From the NCBI GenBank assembly GCA_918026815.1, contig CAKJVC010000188.1, positions 186,001-250,000 of the forward strand: 64,000 nt of DNA. The letters run 5' to 3'. The notes under the pieces were generated by a model. The model worked only from the letters and a program-made list of their open reading frames with translations. It was not told where the DNA came from and ran no database searches. Shown here one piece after another: positions 44,189-56,688 of the stretch; positions within the stretch are counted from its first letter, which is position 1; each line of letters begins with the position of its first letter. The DNA comes from Chalara sp. BL73. Taxonomy: Eukaryota > Ascomycota > Leotiomycetes > Helotiales. The translations under genes were made by a program, and so were the position numbers.

Positions 44189-45361
44189 GACTACCCAGAA
44201 CGTGACATAGATGGCCGCAGAAATCTAAGCAGCTCCCTTGAACTTACCCCACCTTTTCCTCAGAGCCCAGCTTCAAAGGGTTTCTTAATGCGCCAAAATC
44301 CCACCACAATGAATCTGGGATGTGGCAAATTGATTAAGTGTGAAGATCCAAAGTAGCTGGAAACACTGAGGGCTGATTTCGGTAGAGGTTTTTTGGGAAC
44401 ATGCAAAGCTATACCATGGCCTTATAAATGGCAAAATATACCGCTGGCCAGCGCGCATATTTGTAAGGTCAGTGGAGAGACTCCTCTCGGAGGGGGTTCC
44501 TGGGCTTAATACATACGACATACCCGGACATACATCGCCTGTGAGAGCTTGCTTTCACTATCGTTTGAAATAGTTAGGTTCTTTGCCGAAAATAGTGCTA
44601 GTATATCAAAGTACTATAAAAACCTAGGTCTAACTGCTGGCTGTTTTAGCAGCAAAGCGACACTTTGCTTTAATATTAAATTCTGCGGATTTTGACTTAC
44701 TTGGAAAGCTTTTGCAAGTCAGATTTGATATGCCTGATATAGCTACGTTCTACTATCGGTGCTTACAGAGCGGATATGCGTTTGTGACTTGAGCAATCCA
44801 AAAGGATAATTAAAGTATAAAAAATACTTAACACTTTTTTATAGATTGCTCTTGATGGCTAACAGAAGTGCTAAAAAAAAATTGTAATCTTATTTTTGGG
44901 ATTATTTTCGACAAGCTTAAAATAATACACATTCGCGTAAAAGTAAATTTTATATATGGCACAAAATTTTTATATTCGACAAAGATCGTTTAGAGATTGA
45001 GGATAAAAAGAAAGGCTTTATAATCGACTTAACTATAACGTTCTGCGTAGCCTTCGGCTCTGTAGAGTCAACCGAGTGACGGTGACAATAGCTTACTTTA
45101 CACTTTAATGGAGCCAGATGCTTTACACTTATTATGCGGAACATACTCTCACAACCACAAGTCATGATAGCATCAACAAAACCATACCGACAATCAAGAA
45201 CATTGATCGATTTAGTACTAAAGGATACAATTTCGATTTTTTCCACCCTTGAAACCCCTGTTGTTGAACAAGTAGTCTAGTGGAATATTTGTGGCGGATA
45301 ATCCCCAATCACTATTTACGAATGGAAATGGCAATTAAGGGCTCTGCTCGGCAGATTGGCT
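44189..45361. other. No gene recognised
   Basis: AT-rich. The minus-strand ORFs 44521-44285 and 45246-44950 have no recognisable domain. It is duplicated in copy 2 (53612-54789). Confidence 0.4.
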
Positions 45362-45734
45362 TTAAGCCTGGCCGGTATTTTGGACGCAAAAATGCTTCTT
45401 GGCTGGTAGCTGGTCCAAAGGCGATATTCCACGGCTAATGATCAATGCTTTGCACACGGTTGATGATTGAGACAGAGTCTTGACTTTGGTGAGGAAACCC
45501 CCGAGCTCCCGTGCCGATGGATCAATCTCGTCGATACCTTCGATAGTTAAGACAATTCCACATTTGGTCTGGGGAATTTTATCCACAACGCACATCGCTG
45601 GTAAGGACACCATAGCGGACGCCGACTCAAATGCGACAAAAGATTCCTACTTGCCAGCACTCTCAAAGAGCGGACGAATATGCAAAGGGTTTGGGGAAAG
45701 ATCTCTGAGTCCTCGGACTCTCAATGCCGAACAA
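45362..45734 (-). pseudogene. NACHT-like NTPase fragment, copy 1
   Basis: Minus-strand sequence carries CGIVLTIEGIDEIDPSAREL (Walker B-like, hhhhxGhDEh) followed by FLTKVKTLSQSSTVCKALII and SRGISPLDQLPAKKHF. This matches the stretch after Walker B in fungal NACHT/STAND NTPases, up to the arginine-sensor region (..KVLI.SR). There is no Walker A and no start or end of a gene. In this copy, A4 near 45640 and A3 near 45666 break the frame relative to copy 2. Confidence 0.45.
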
Positions 45735-47257
45735 CGCCTCGCCAGCTGCGAATACGAGGGTGATAGCAGCTAATACTTAATATGGCCACTGATGTGCGGA
45801 AGTGGAACCGCCAATTGGCTCATCAGATTCCGAGAATCAACAAGCGGATGGAGCCTACTTGGAACGAAAGTTCACCAGCATATACTGTGCGGAGACACAC
45901 ACCTCTCTAGCCGGGAGCGAGTCTGTAATTAACCCGCCAGGTTCGAAAAGGGTTGGGAGTAGGACTCCATTTGGTCGGAAGAGCTAGAGGGGCAGAAGGA
46001 GAAGAACAAACAGGACGCGACGTAGCGGCCTAGCAACCAAGGAGGTGGGTCACCGACGTGTATGGTCGGGACGGCTCAGTCGAAGCTGTCATGCCACCCA
46101 CCCAAATACACTGCTTCAGAAGCTGGCCTGGCGGGTGGTGAGAACAGAGAGATCTCTGAAAAGGCTCGTACTGGATAGGTAGTTAATATACCACTGCTAC
46201 TTGCTGCTTGCTGATGTTTCCGTAGATGGCCCCGATACAATGCCACCGCTAGAGGTTAGGACTGCCGGGAACTCTAAACGAGCAAGAAGTTTCAAGGACG
46301 AATAGTAATATAGGGTTGTATATTCGTATCTTCTAGGTCAATAGGAAACCATAATCAAATAACAAAGAATAAAGAGCATCCAAATCGAAGTCTAGCATCT
46401 GAAGGTCGAGGCCTGCTTTGCAATTAGACAGCGTAGATTATTAACCTAGTCGTCAAGCTTCAAAATAGGTTAGCAACGCTATACAGAAAGCAGGGTTAAC
46501 TCTTTTCGTAGTTGAGATAAGTGAGTAGACCCATCTACGTTTTATTATTCGGCAAATATCCGAAATACCACTAAAAAGTCAGTAAATATCTCAAATATTA
46601 CTATTGAATTTAAAGCCTTTCAAAAGTACTACTGTTTTGCAATAGTAGTATTTCAGATATCTATCGACTCTTTGATAGTATTCAAGATATTTGCCGTTGA
46701 TAATAAGCTCAGAACTAATCTTCTGAAGAAATATATCTCCATCCCTAGTACTTAAAACTACCCTTCCATTCACTATAACACCATAAATTCTAATTCTAGT
46801 CAAGAGAGAATATACCAGAACCGGAAGCTTACACGCGTCATCGTGAAGGTCGGAGCAACACGTGAGTTGGACCACCTCAACCGACTCCGACTCGTGTAAA
46901 TTGCCGTTTTAGGCAACTTTCACGCGTGTAGATCTGGATGATCGACATCGGCTAATGTAATATTGTACAAATAAGTGAGTTGAACGCCTTGTTAGTAATG
47001 ACCGAGCCGAATACCACGTGCCAAAGAAGAAATGGGGGTTACATATGTGAGTGCCGACTTGGCTTGTTTCCATTCTACGTAACTTTTGATAGTTCGGCAC
47101 TTTTCTTCACTCTCCCTCAAATACAACCTCCACAAAGCCAGATTCCGCTTCGAACTTCTCTCATGTCCCTCTACTTAGTTCTGCCCTGGCTTATAAAAAG
47201 GCCTACTAGTTTACGAATTTTCCTTGTTAGATTCCAGATTCCCTCGCATCGCTCACA
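45735..47257. other. No recognised gene; upstream region of MFS exon 1
   Basis: Contains an unrecognised minus-strand ORF (46875-46591; YGVIVNGRVVLSTRDGDIFL), which is also intact in copy 2, and several short shadows. The last 250 bp are the leader of the MFS gene; its CACAATGG start context is at 47254-47261. Confidence 0.4.
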
Positions 47258-47516
47258 ATGGCACGAAACATGAGTATTAGAGCGCCGTGGCTGCGGAAGC
47301 CGCCTCGCTACATCCTCGTGAGCCTTCTCACAGCAATGGGCGGTTTCATCCTTGGGTATGTTCGTTCCAACCGCTTCCTATAATTATCCTCTCACACCCG
47401 CGGAGTACTTAGGCGATCGCAACTGATATGAATACCACGTAACTAGCGTCGATATAAGTATAATTGGGCCAGTTACTGTTATGCCCAGCTACATCAGTTC
47501 TTTCGGCCTGCACTCC
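47258..47516 (+). pseudogene. MFS transporter 5' fragment (duplication-truncated)
   Basis: Identical to exon 1 (47258-47355), intron 1 (47356-47446) and the first 70 bp of exon 2 of the complete gene at 56689. The duplication junction at 47516/47517 then replaces the rest with recombinase sequence in antisense. It cannot encode a transporter. Confidence 0.92.
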
Positions 47517-49599
47517 GGCAGCTATATATGTGCCGCCATCTTTGTGAAGCCGGTTTACCGCTCAACAGGACTTATATTAGCTAGGTAGACAGCAAGAATA
47601 ATAAAAAGAAAGCTATAGTACTAACCTGTGTATCTTACGCTTCCGATCTGTCATTGGGCAGAAGCACCTTTCCGGCTCCAAGCCAGGGCGGCATGCCACT
47701 TCAGTATCTTGTTGATAAAGGGTGATTAGATCACGAAGGACTGCTCGCCCTATATCGCTACGAATAGGAGCGATAACAAACATATCGTGTGCTAAACGAT
47801 CGCGTTCTGGAACCAGAGCACGGGCACGGGAAAACAAAGTCCGGTGGTGCCCAGTTGAATCAGACTCGCCGTTGTTGGAGAGAAGCCCTTTCGGTTGGTG
47901 TTTCTGGCATTTGCGGAGCTTTTCTGCAACAAGCTTCCGCTTTTGTGCTTGCAATTCCCTTCGCCGATTCTTCGTTTTCAAATCGTCTTTGGAGAACAAA
48001 GAAATATTTTCCAATTCATCTTCGATAGCCTTGAATTCAGGGCTATTCTCGAGCTCGTCCTGCTCTTCAGCGGGAAGAGATTGCCACAGTTCCGGATTGC
48101 GGGACACAGTCAAGCCCCGAAATAGGTCGCTCGGAAGGCTGCGTACTGGAGCGCCGAAGTAGGCATTTTGACCATCAACTCCGGCATCGTTCGGAGCATA
48201 ATGATCGCGGTGGGTGTTCTCGTCTCTGTGCCCGCCATACTTCATTCTCTGAGTTGATGAATACAGTTTATCTGTATATATTAGTCAAGGGCTGAATATT
48301 TCCAATCAGTGTGGGTTGGAATATACCAATAATTTGTAAGCCTTCCGCCCTGAAATCGTGGTTTGTAGGTGGCACGGCATAGGAGGAGCGAACGCCCAGG
48401 TCCCTTAAGCGTCTACTATACACGCTGGCCGTATCGACCTCTCCGGTGCTTCTTTGAAAGAAAGGCACGTCGAGAATACTCGGATCCCACTCCAGTTGAT
48501 ACATTTCATCATCTAGCGGTGGTTCAAGATCAAGAAGCACTTCCATTGTCTTGTACATTCTAAAGGCGCCTTTTGCGATGAAGATAGCAAGGTATGTAAG
48601 GATTGGATTCCAAAACAACGGCGTAGTCACTAACCCTTCATGCAGGGAGTGCTGTGGCCTATTGAGTCATTAGCCCTTGATCAGTTTTAGTGTCTTTGAT
48701 TTGTTAAACCTTTTATGTGGGGTGTTGGTCATATTTTTCGCGTCTCGCATAAGCTGTATAGCAAACTCTGGGTCTCCATTCTCGTTTCGAAATAGTCCGA
48801 ACTTGATGTCCTAATAAAAACCATTAGTTATATAGTGTCTAAATATTGTTCGAAAACCAAAAGACTTACTCGATAGTAGAGGCCGCGACCAGAACCAGAT
48901 CGGCAAGAGGATTCTATATACTCTCCAACTCTTGATGACGAAAAGACATTTGCCTGGATCTCGCCCCAAAGATCTAATCTAATTCCTGGCTTCGAGTATA
49001 CGTACCAATCACATCGCCAGAGTTGAGTTCCAAGATGTTTAAAGTGAATCATTGCACCGTACCTCCTCTCTCGCTTTCGACGTGGCATTTTAAGCAATTG
49101 TAGCAGAGGGCCCTGTATAAACTAAACGATATTAGTGATTGGAATTCATGCTTCTAGGGAAGGTGGGATCACGTACATTTCTGGTACTCGTAGTCAACTG
49201 TTTGCCAAGTTCTGGCTGACCACTGTCTTTCAACGCACCAGAAAAATCTTTTAAGTATGTGACAACCGTACCCACGCATGCTATGGGATCGCCATAAGCC
49301 CCATCAATGCCATATGCTATGTCCGTAGCAAAATCCTGCAGAGTTTCTATATTATACGGAGTGACACCGGAATGTTCGAGTTCATACCTATTAAGTGGAC
49401 TAAGTATTAGAAATGTCTCGCTTTGGATCATGGGACTTTACTGTTTCCATATTGCAAGCATACGGGCGTATTTTTTCAAAGTATGTGGTTGAAGTATTTT
49501 CTTGACTTCTTTTCCGGTAACAAGAGTACCTTTATTCTTTTCGGAGCCGTTTTCACGGGCTTTCTTGAAGAAATCTTCGGGTGGTTTGTACTTTGGCAT
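47517..49599 (-). pseudogene. Tyrosine recombinase copy 2, C-terminus lost
   Basis: The ATG at 49599 and exons 1-6 are as in copy 1. Only about 40 bp of exon 7 remain before the junction, so the zinc fingers and chromodomain are missing. The exon 5 homopolymer (AGGGAG near 48645) is in frame here with the AATAG acceptor (reading KRPQHSLHEGL). The 3' splice site of the last intron is altered near 47559 (ACCGCTCAA instead of ACTGTCAA), removing its AG. It could encode at most a truncated recombinase domain with the catalytic residues. Confidence 0.85.
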
Positions 49600-50128
49600 C
49601 GTAAAAAGTTATACAGTAGTAAGAGTAAAGTAAAGAAACAAAGAAAATCAAAGTGACGCGGAATATACGGTATTTCTGAAAAAGAAATTGGAAACAGCCT
49701 GGTAGTCGAGTTGGGAAGGAATTCAGGTTGCAAACAGGGACGGAAGAGGGTTTATAGAAAACAGCAGCAAATCTCTTCTCCTTGAATGAGACCTTCGTGC
49801 TCCGCCGCCGTGCGCGATTACCCATGACAAAACGTGAATCTATTTTCATGAGGGTCCAGTTTGGGATCCTTAGGAGCCTGTTTGGGCTTCCCAGGTATTA
49901 TCGCCAAAACTTGACAAAAATGAAATAAAACAGGCCCCAGTTTATATCCAACCTGATTAAGATCAAATGCATGAGTGAGTAGTGGATACCGCTCAGGGAC
50001 ACCTCCGGTTGCTCAGGTTGCTCAGGTGAGCTGGGTGAGGAGAGGGTGAGCCGAGGGTGATTAGCGCCTGAGTAGAAGCGGCGAGCTTACTAACCGACCT
50101 CGGGACGAAGAAAAAAAGTTGTGTTCAA

Positions 50129-51191
50129 CTACCAAAGTAATGACTCTACTGGTGTGGGAAAGCGGAATTTCCACGCCGCACAATGAATGCCGTTGAACAT
50201 CGTTCCGATTAGGAACACACAAATATGATCCCAAGGCCCCCATTCGGAGCTGTGGCTTTCGTTCACAGCGGGCATATACCACGACGTTACCCGAGCATGC
50301 GCCGTGAAGTTATCTTTCACAATGACCCGTAGGTCTGCTGAAACTTCATCTCCTCTGCTGATGACCTCGAGGCGTCTAAGGACCATCGGCTTCTCGAACC
50401 AGAACCAGTCCCAAGATTGGTCGTGGGCTTCCTTGGGAGGTGGCCGATACCATTCAGATACTTCGTGGAGGAGGCAGATACTTTGTGCTAGGCGGCAAAG
50501 TTGTACGGAGGTTAGCCCAGGGTCTAGAATTGGTGTGAAGGTCTCGAGATCCATTGGTTTGTTCCACCAGAAGAAGTACATCATACCAGTGCAGCCGATG
50601 AAAGCAACTGTCGCAAGCTCGAGTGTTGTTATCGGTAGCTTTTGGTTGACGCGAGCACATATCTGGAGCATAAACCAGGTAGATTGCGCCAGTGCTATCC
50701 CCTTCACAAGCCAGTCTGCGTTGCTCTTATCGTGGAGTTCATCCAGCGTGATCTCCGGGATCGTCAAAACCCCATTCTCGGTGAGCCAGATGAGCTCTTT
50801 GACTCGGAAAATATACATTTGTCGGTCTCCATCACCAGACATCACTCTATAACCACCCATCTCGGCGTAAAACCCATGAGTGACAGTCCACCAAGGGTAT
50901 GTTTTTGCAAAGCTTTCACACTTCTCCTTGCATTGCGCCATTGCTCGCAGGAGCTGACCGCAAGACCATCTGGGCATATCATACAAACAATCCACCATTT
51001 AAATTTATGTAGATAGTTGCGCCATGGCGTACTGTGTGGGGGATGTTGAGATGAAGCACTGTCCAGGTGTTCAGCAAGAGAACTGCCAGACAGCTCAAAA
51101 GAATGCCGAGAGTCCCTCTACCATTTGGCTCTTGCACGAAGCCGTGTACTAGATGTTGTTTGGAGGTTATTGCCGCTGTGTAATCGATCAT
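50129..51191 (-). pseudogene. Multi-span membrane protein, copy 2, frameshifted
   Basis: Same gene as 40702-41766 with one T fewer near 50904 (T5 instead of T6) and one G fewer near 51040 (G5 instead of G6). The two indels split it into ORFs 51191-50979 and 50998-50129. If these are sequencing errors the gene is intact. Confidence 0.8.
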
Positions 51192-51920
51192 ATCGAGTGA
51201 TAGCGGCGAGAGGGTTTTGGAGGTTGCCTATCCTTGTGGGTAGAATATTGCTGGTATCGTTTGAACTAGAGCATGACAGCACGTATTCGCAGGCCATCCG
51301 TTGTGAAAGAGCTCGAAAATAAAGTTCGTAAGATAGCTGAACAGAGGCGCGGCTCTGCATGACTGGCCATGATTCGAACCACCCCACCATTAGTACATAC
51401 TACCTCATGCTGGACAATCGTGGGATTTCACAACGTATTACACGTTTGAGGCCTCAAATTCGTAAAGCTAAATGGTTGGCATGCATATTGGCTTACATTT
51501 TAACCAATTCCCAGCAAATAATAAGCATCTTACATACCTTCCTCTGAGGAAATGGCCTGGAAGGATGGGGCGGGTCACCTGCTTAGCGCCACAGGCGCTT
51601 CGGGCCGGAACCTAATTGGCTTGAAGCTCAAAGGATCGGGCAGCTACATATGGCCCCCAACATTCTTCCTTCTTCGCTGCTCACAGCCGCGTGCTCCAAC
51701 TCAACTAGGCGGTGATCCAGCATCTTCAACCGAGTGACTCGACTAAGCCTTGAGCGAACCCCCTTCAACGAAGTACAGCGTACCTTCTTGAAAAGTACTA
51801 GATATACATACCTACTCAACACCTCTATCGGCCTCGAAAGAAACCCGAGCTCAAAAGAATTTCTGCGCGAAGAACTTTGCACAACCCCTGCCAAGCAACC
51901 ATTGTTGCGCAAGGCTCAAC

Positions 51921-53611
51921 ATGCTTCCCAGCTCTCGAAATACTCTCATTTTCTCCCGAGTATTCGCATGGTACTTTCAATGTATCGCGCCTCTTAGCAT
52001 AGCATATTGCACCCTCGCCACCTCCAATCTACTCCCATTTAGACGTTTACCTATAACACTTGAAGTATGGCTTCTAGCGGAATCCTTGTTCTATCTGCTG
52101 GTGTATTTGCCCATGTCACATGCTGTACACGGCGTGGCTTTAGAAGTGGACGTCAGTGACCGCAACCAGCGTCGTGACCTCTTCAACAAATGCCTCTCGA
52201 CTATCACCGACCCAGTGAGATATGTGTCACTCTGGCATCGGGGGCGCCGATCGAGACCATCGGCCGAGAGAATGTGAAGGAGTGGATCTGTTGGGCTTTC
52301 CTAGACATAGGAACTGCAGGACCGGACGAGGATGAGGAGTTGGAAGAGTATGTTGATGCACTAGAACACTTGCTTCCTGATGGCTTGAGATTCTTTCCGG
52401 GGAAAACTCCAAGCGTCCAAACACTTCGATTCTCGCTTGACCCAGTCAACCTTTCGCACAAACCACTTCTGTTCTACATCTTAGGCGTAGGTGGCGCTGA
52501 CATCTACGCGGCCTTAATTATGTGGTATCATGGCTATCAGCACTACGCTACGAAGCAATGGTTCGCCAGCTTCCCATTTCGGCCACAGACGATACTCTCC
52601 CGACATAAGTCACCAGCCAAACACATCTCATACTGGTACCGACCACATACCTCCAAGACCAAACTTCCCATCTTGTACATCCATGGAATCGGCATTTTGC
52701 ACACCTATGGAGACTTCTTTGCAGAACTGGCAAACACCCTTGATCAGAAATCCAATCAAGAGGACGGTCAGATTGGCATCGCCGTCCTCGAGATCCTCCC
52801 TATCTCCTTTCGCATAACCCACGCCGCTCTTACAGCAGATGAAATGCGGTCTGAGGTTCGAGCAATCCTTGACCAGCACTCTTGGTCTCGCTTCGTGCTC
52901 ATGGCAAACTCGTATGGCACCATCATCTCCGCACAACTTTTGCGTGACACCTCACTCAACTCCAGGATAAGCGATGTGATATTCATAGATCCTGTGTCGT
53001 TCCTCCTCCATCTCCCAGACATGACATACAACTTCACGAGAAGACCTCCACAGTCAGCATCTGAGCACCAGCTTTATTACTTTGCATCGACAGACATGGG
53101 AGCTGCACATACGCTCGCCCGTAGATTTTGTTGGCCGGATAACATTCTCTGGAAGGAAGATTTGAAAGGCCGCCGTTGGACGGTCATGCTGAGCGAGCTT
53201 GACATCATCGTTGCCGCTGATGCAATCGGCAGATACCTGACACGGCCTGACGGAATGAAAGCACTCGATGACGACCGAGATGGCGGCTCATGGAAGTCGA
53301 CAAAGTGGGTAGGTGGAGCATTAGACGTGCTGTGTCTGAAGGGTCTCAATCATGCTGAGGTGTTCGATACGGAACGAGATCGGAAGATGGTGATAGATAT
53401 CGCTTTGAGTTATTCCACTGGTGAGAATAGAGAGGTTGCTGAGAGGTCGGATAAGTTTGCGGATTTTGTGGAGAACAGCTTGCTCTTTAAAGCGTCGCCT
53501 GCGAGGTTTGCGAGTACTTTTGGCTTAGACAAGACGCTAGAATGGGAGGAGCATAGGGAGAGATCGCCAGGCTTGAGAGGAAATGGTTCGTTCAAAAGGC
53601 GTTCTAGTTGA
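51921..53611 (+). pseudogene. Alpha/beta hydrolase, copy 2, frameshifted
   Basis: Same gene as 42497-44188 with a single G deletion in the run at ~52240-52246. This splits it into 118- and 473-codon ORFs. All catalytic motifs are in the second part. It is otherwise identical to copy 1. Confidence 0.85.
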
Positions 53612-54789
53612 GACTACCCAGAACGTGACATAGATGGCCGCAGAAATCTAAGCAGCTCCCTTGAACTTACCCCACCTTTTCCTCAGAGCCCAGCTTCAAA
53701 GGGTTTCTTAATGCGCCAAAATCCCACCACAATGAATCTGGGATGTGGCAAATTGATTAAGTGTGAAGATCCAAAGTAGCTGGAAACACTGAGGGCTGAT
53801 TTCGGTAGAGGTTTTTTTTGGGAACATGCAAAGCTATACCATGGCCTTATAAATGGCAAAATATACCGCTGGCCAGCGCGCATATTTGTAAGGTCAGTGG
53901 AGAGACTCCTCTCGGAGGGGGTTCCTGGGCTTAATACATACGACATACCCGGACATACATCGCCTGTGAGAGCTTGCTTTCACTATCGTTTGAAATAGTT
54001 AGGTTCTTTGCCGAAAATAGTGCTAGTATATCAAAGTACTATAAAAACCTAGGTCTAACTGCTGGCTGTTTTAGCAGCAAAGCGACACTTTGCTTTAATA
54101 TTAAATTCTGCGGATTTTGACTTACTTGGAAAGCTTTTGCAAGTCAGATTTGATATGCCTGATATAGCTACGTTCTACTATCGGTGCTTACAGAGCGGAT
54201 ATGCGTTTGTGACTTGAGCAATCCAAAAGGATAATTAAAGTATAAAAAATACTTAACACTTTTTTATAGATTGCTCTTGATGGCTAACAGAAGTGCTAAA
54301 AAAAAATTGTAATCTTATTTTTGGGATTATTTTCGACAAGCTTAAAATAATACACATTCGCGTAAAAGTAAATTTTATATATGGCACAAAATTTTTATAT
54401 TCGACAAAGATCGTTTAGAGATTGAGGATAAAAAAGAAAGGCTTTATAATCGACTTAACTATAACGTTCTGCGTAGCCTTCGGCTCTGTAGAGTCAACCG
54501 AGTGACGGTGACAATAGCTTACTTTACACTTTAATGGAGCCAGATGCTTTACACTTATTATGCGGAACATACTCTCACAACCACAAGTCATGATAGCATC
54601 AACAAAACCATACCGACAATCAAGAACATTGATCGATTTAGTACTAAAGGATACAATTTCGATTTTTTTCCACCCTTGAAACCCCTGTTGTTGAACAAGT
54701 AGTCTAGTGGAATATTTGTGGCGGATAATCCCCCAATCACTATTTACGAATGGAAATGGCAATTAAGGGCTCTGCTCGGCAGATTGGCT
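53612..54789. other. No gene recognised (copy 2)
   Basis: Duplicate of 44189-45361, with T8 instead of T6 near 53812 and small A, T and C run differences near 54428-54735. Confidence 0.4.
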
Positions 54790-55164
54790 TTAAGCCTGGC
54801 CGGTATTTTGGACGCAAAAATGCTTCTTGGCTGGTAGCTGGTCCAAAGGCGATATTCCACGGCTAATGATCAATGCTTTGCACACGGTTGATGATTGAGA
54901 CAGAGTCTTGACTTTGGTGAGGAAACCCCCGAGCTCCCGTGCCGATGGATCAATCTCGTCGATACCTTCGATAGTTAAGACAATTCCACATTTGGTCTGG
55001 GGAATTTTATCCACAACGCACATCGCTGGTAAGGACACCATAGCGGACGCCGACTCAAATGCGACAAAAAGATTCCTACTTGCCAGCACTCTCAAAAGAG
55101 CGGACGAATATGCAAAGGGTTTGGGGAAAGATCTCTGAGTCCTCGGACTCTCAATGCCGAACAA
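54790..55164 (-). pseudogene. NACHT-like NTPase fragment, copy 2
   Basis: Longer open frame than copy 1 (124 codons), owing to one extra A in each of two runs near 55071 and 55095. It adds SSALLRVLASRNLFVAFESA upstream of the Walker B-like segment. It is still only a fragment of a STAND NTPase. Confidence 0.45.
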
Positions 55165-56688
55165 CGCCTCGCCAGCTGCGAATACGAGGGTGATAGCAGC
55201 TAATACTTAATATGGCCACTGATGTGCGGAAGTGGAACCGCCAATTGGCTCATCAGATTCCGAGAATCAACAAGCGGATGGAGCCTACTTGGAACGAAAG
55301 TTCACCAGCATATACTGTGCGGAGACACACACCTCTCTAGCCGGGAGCGAGTCTGTAATTAACCCGCCAGGTTCGAAAAGGGTTGGGAGTAGGACTCCAT
55401 TTGGTCGGAAGAGCTAGAGGGGCAGAAGGAGAAGAACAAACAGGACGCGACGTAGCGGCCTAGCAACCAAGGAGGTGGGTCACCGACGTGTATGGTCGGG
55501 ACGGCTCAGTCGAAGCTGTCATGCCACCCACCCAAATACACTGCTTCAGAAGCTGGCCTGGCGGGTGGTGAGAACAGAGAGATCTCTGAAAAGGCTCGTA
55601 CTGGATAGGTAGTTAATATACCACTGCTACTTGCTGCTTGCTGATGTTTCCGTAGATGGCCCCGATACAATGCCACCGCTAGAGGTTAGGACTGCCGGGA
55701 ACTCTAAACGAGCAAGAAGTTTCAAGGACGAATAGTAATATAGGGTTGTATATTCGTATCTTCTAGGTCAATAGGAAACCATAATCAAATAACAAAGAAT
55801 AAAGAGCATCCAAATCGAAGTCTAGCATCTGAAGGTCGAGGCCTGCTTTGCAATTAGACAGCGTAGATTATTAACCTAGTCGTCAAGCTTCAAAATAGGT
55901 TAGCAACGCTATACAGAAAGCAGGGTTAACTCTTTTCGTAGTTGAGATAAGTGAGTAGACCCATCTACGTTTTATTATTCGGCAAATATCCGAAATACCA
56001 CTAAAAAGTCAGTAAATATCTCAAATATTACTATTGAATTTAAAGCCTTTCAAAAGTACTACTGTTTTGCAATAGTAGTATTTCAGATATCTATCGACTC
56101 TTTGATAGTATTCAAGATATTTGCCGTTGATAATAAGCTCAGAACTAATCTTCTGAAGAAATATATCTCCATCCCTAGTACTTAAAACTACCCTTCCATT
56201 CACTATAACACCATAAATTCTAATTCTAGTCAAGAGAGAATATACCAGAACCGGAAGCTTACACGCGTCATCGTGAAGGTCGGAGCAACACGTGAGTTGG
56301 ACCACCTCAACCGACTCCGACTCGTGTAAATTGCCGTTTTAGGCAACTTTCACGCGTGTAGATCTGGATGATCGACATCGGCTAATGTAATATTGTACAA
56401 ATAAGTGAGTTGAACGCCTTGTTAGTAATGACCGAGCCGAATACCACGTGCCAAAGAAGAAATGGGGGTTACATATGTGAGTGCCGACTTGGCTTGTTTC
56501 CATTCTACGTAACTTTTGATAGTTCGGCACTTTTCTTCACTCTCCCTCAAATACAACCTCCACAAAGCCAGATTCCGCTTCGAACTTCTCTCATGTCCCC
56601 TCTACTTAGTTCTGCCCTGGCTTATAAAAAGGCCTACTAGTTTACGAATTTTCCTTGTTAGATTCCAGATTCCCTCGCATCGCTCACA
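55165..56688. other. No recognised gene; MFS promoter region
   Basis: Duplicate of 45735-47257, containing the unrecognised minus-strand ORF 56305-56021. The promoter and leader of the complete MFS gene are expected in the last few hundred bases. Confidence 0.4.

Larger units (their letters stand above)
38085..47516. repeat. Tandem duplication, copy 1 (9432 bp)
   Basis: Starts at GGCAGCTATATATGTGCC inside recombinase exon 7 and ends at TCGGCCTGCACTCC inside MFS exon 2. It is matched base for base by 47517-56947 except for about 16 homopolymer length differences and one small complex change near 38126 / 47559. Copy 1 keeps the complete recombinase gene and truncates the MFS gene. Confidence 0.97.

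Noticed and set aside
45802..45987. Plus-strand 61-codon ORF (also at 55232-55417)
   Set aside because: Short, no start context or domain, surrounded by stops in all frames.
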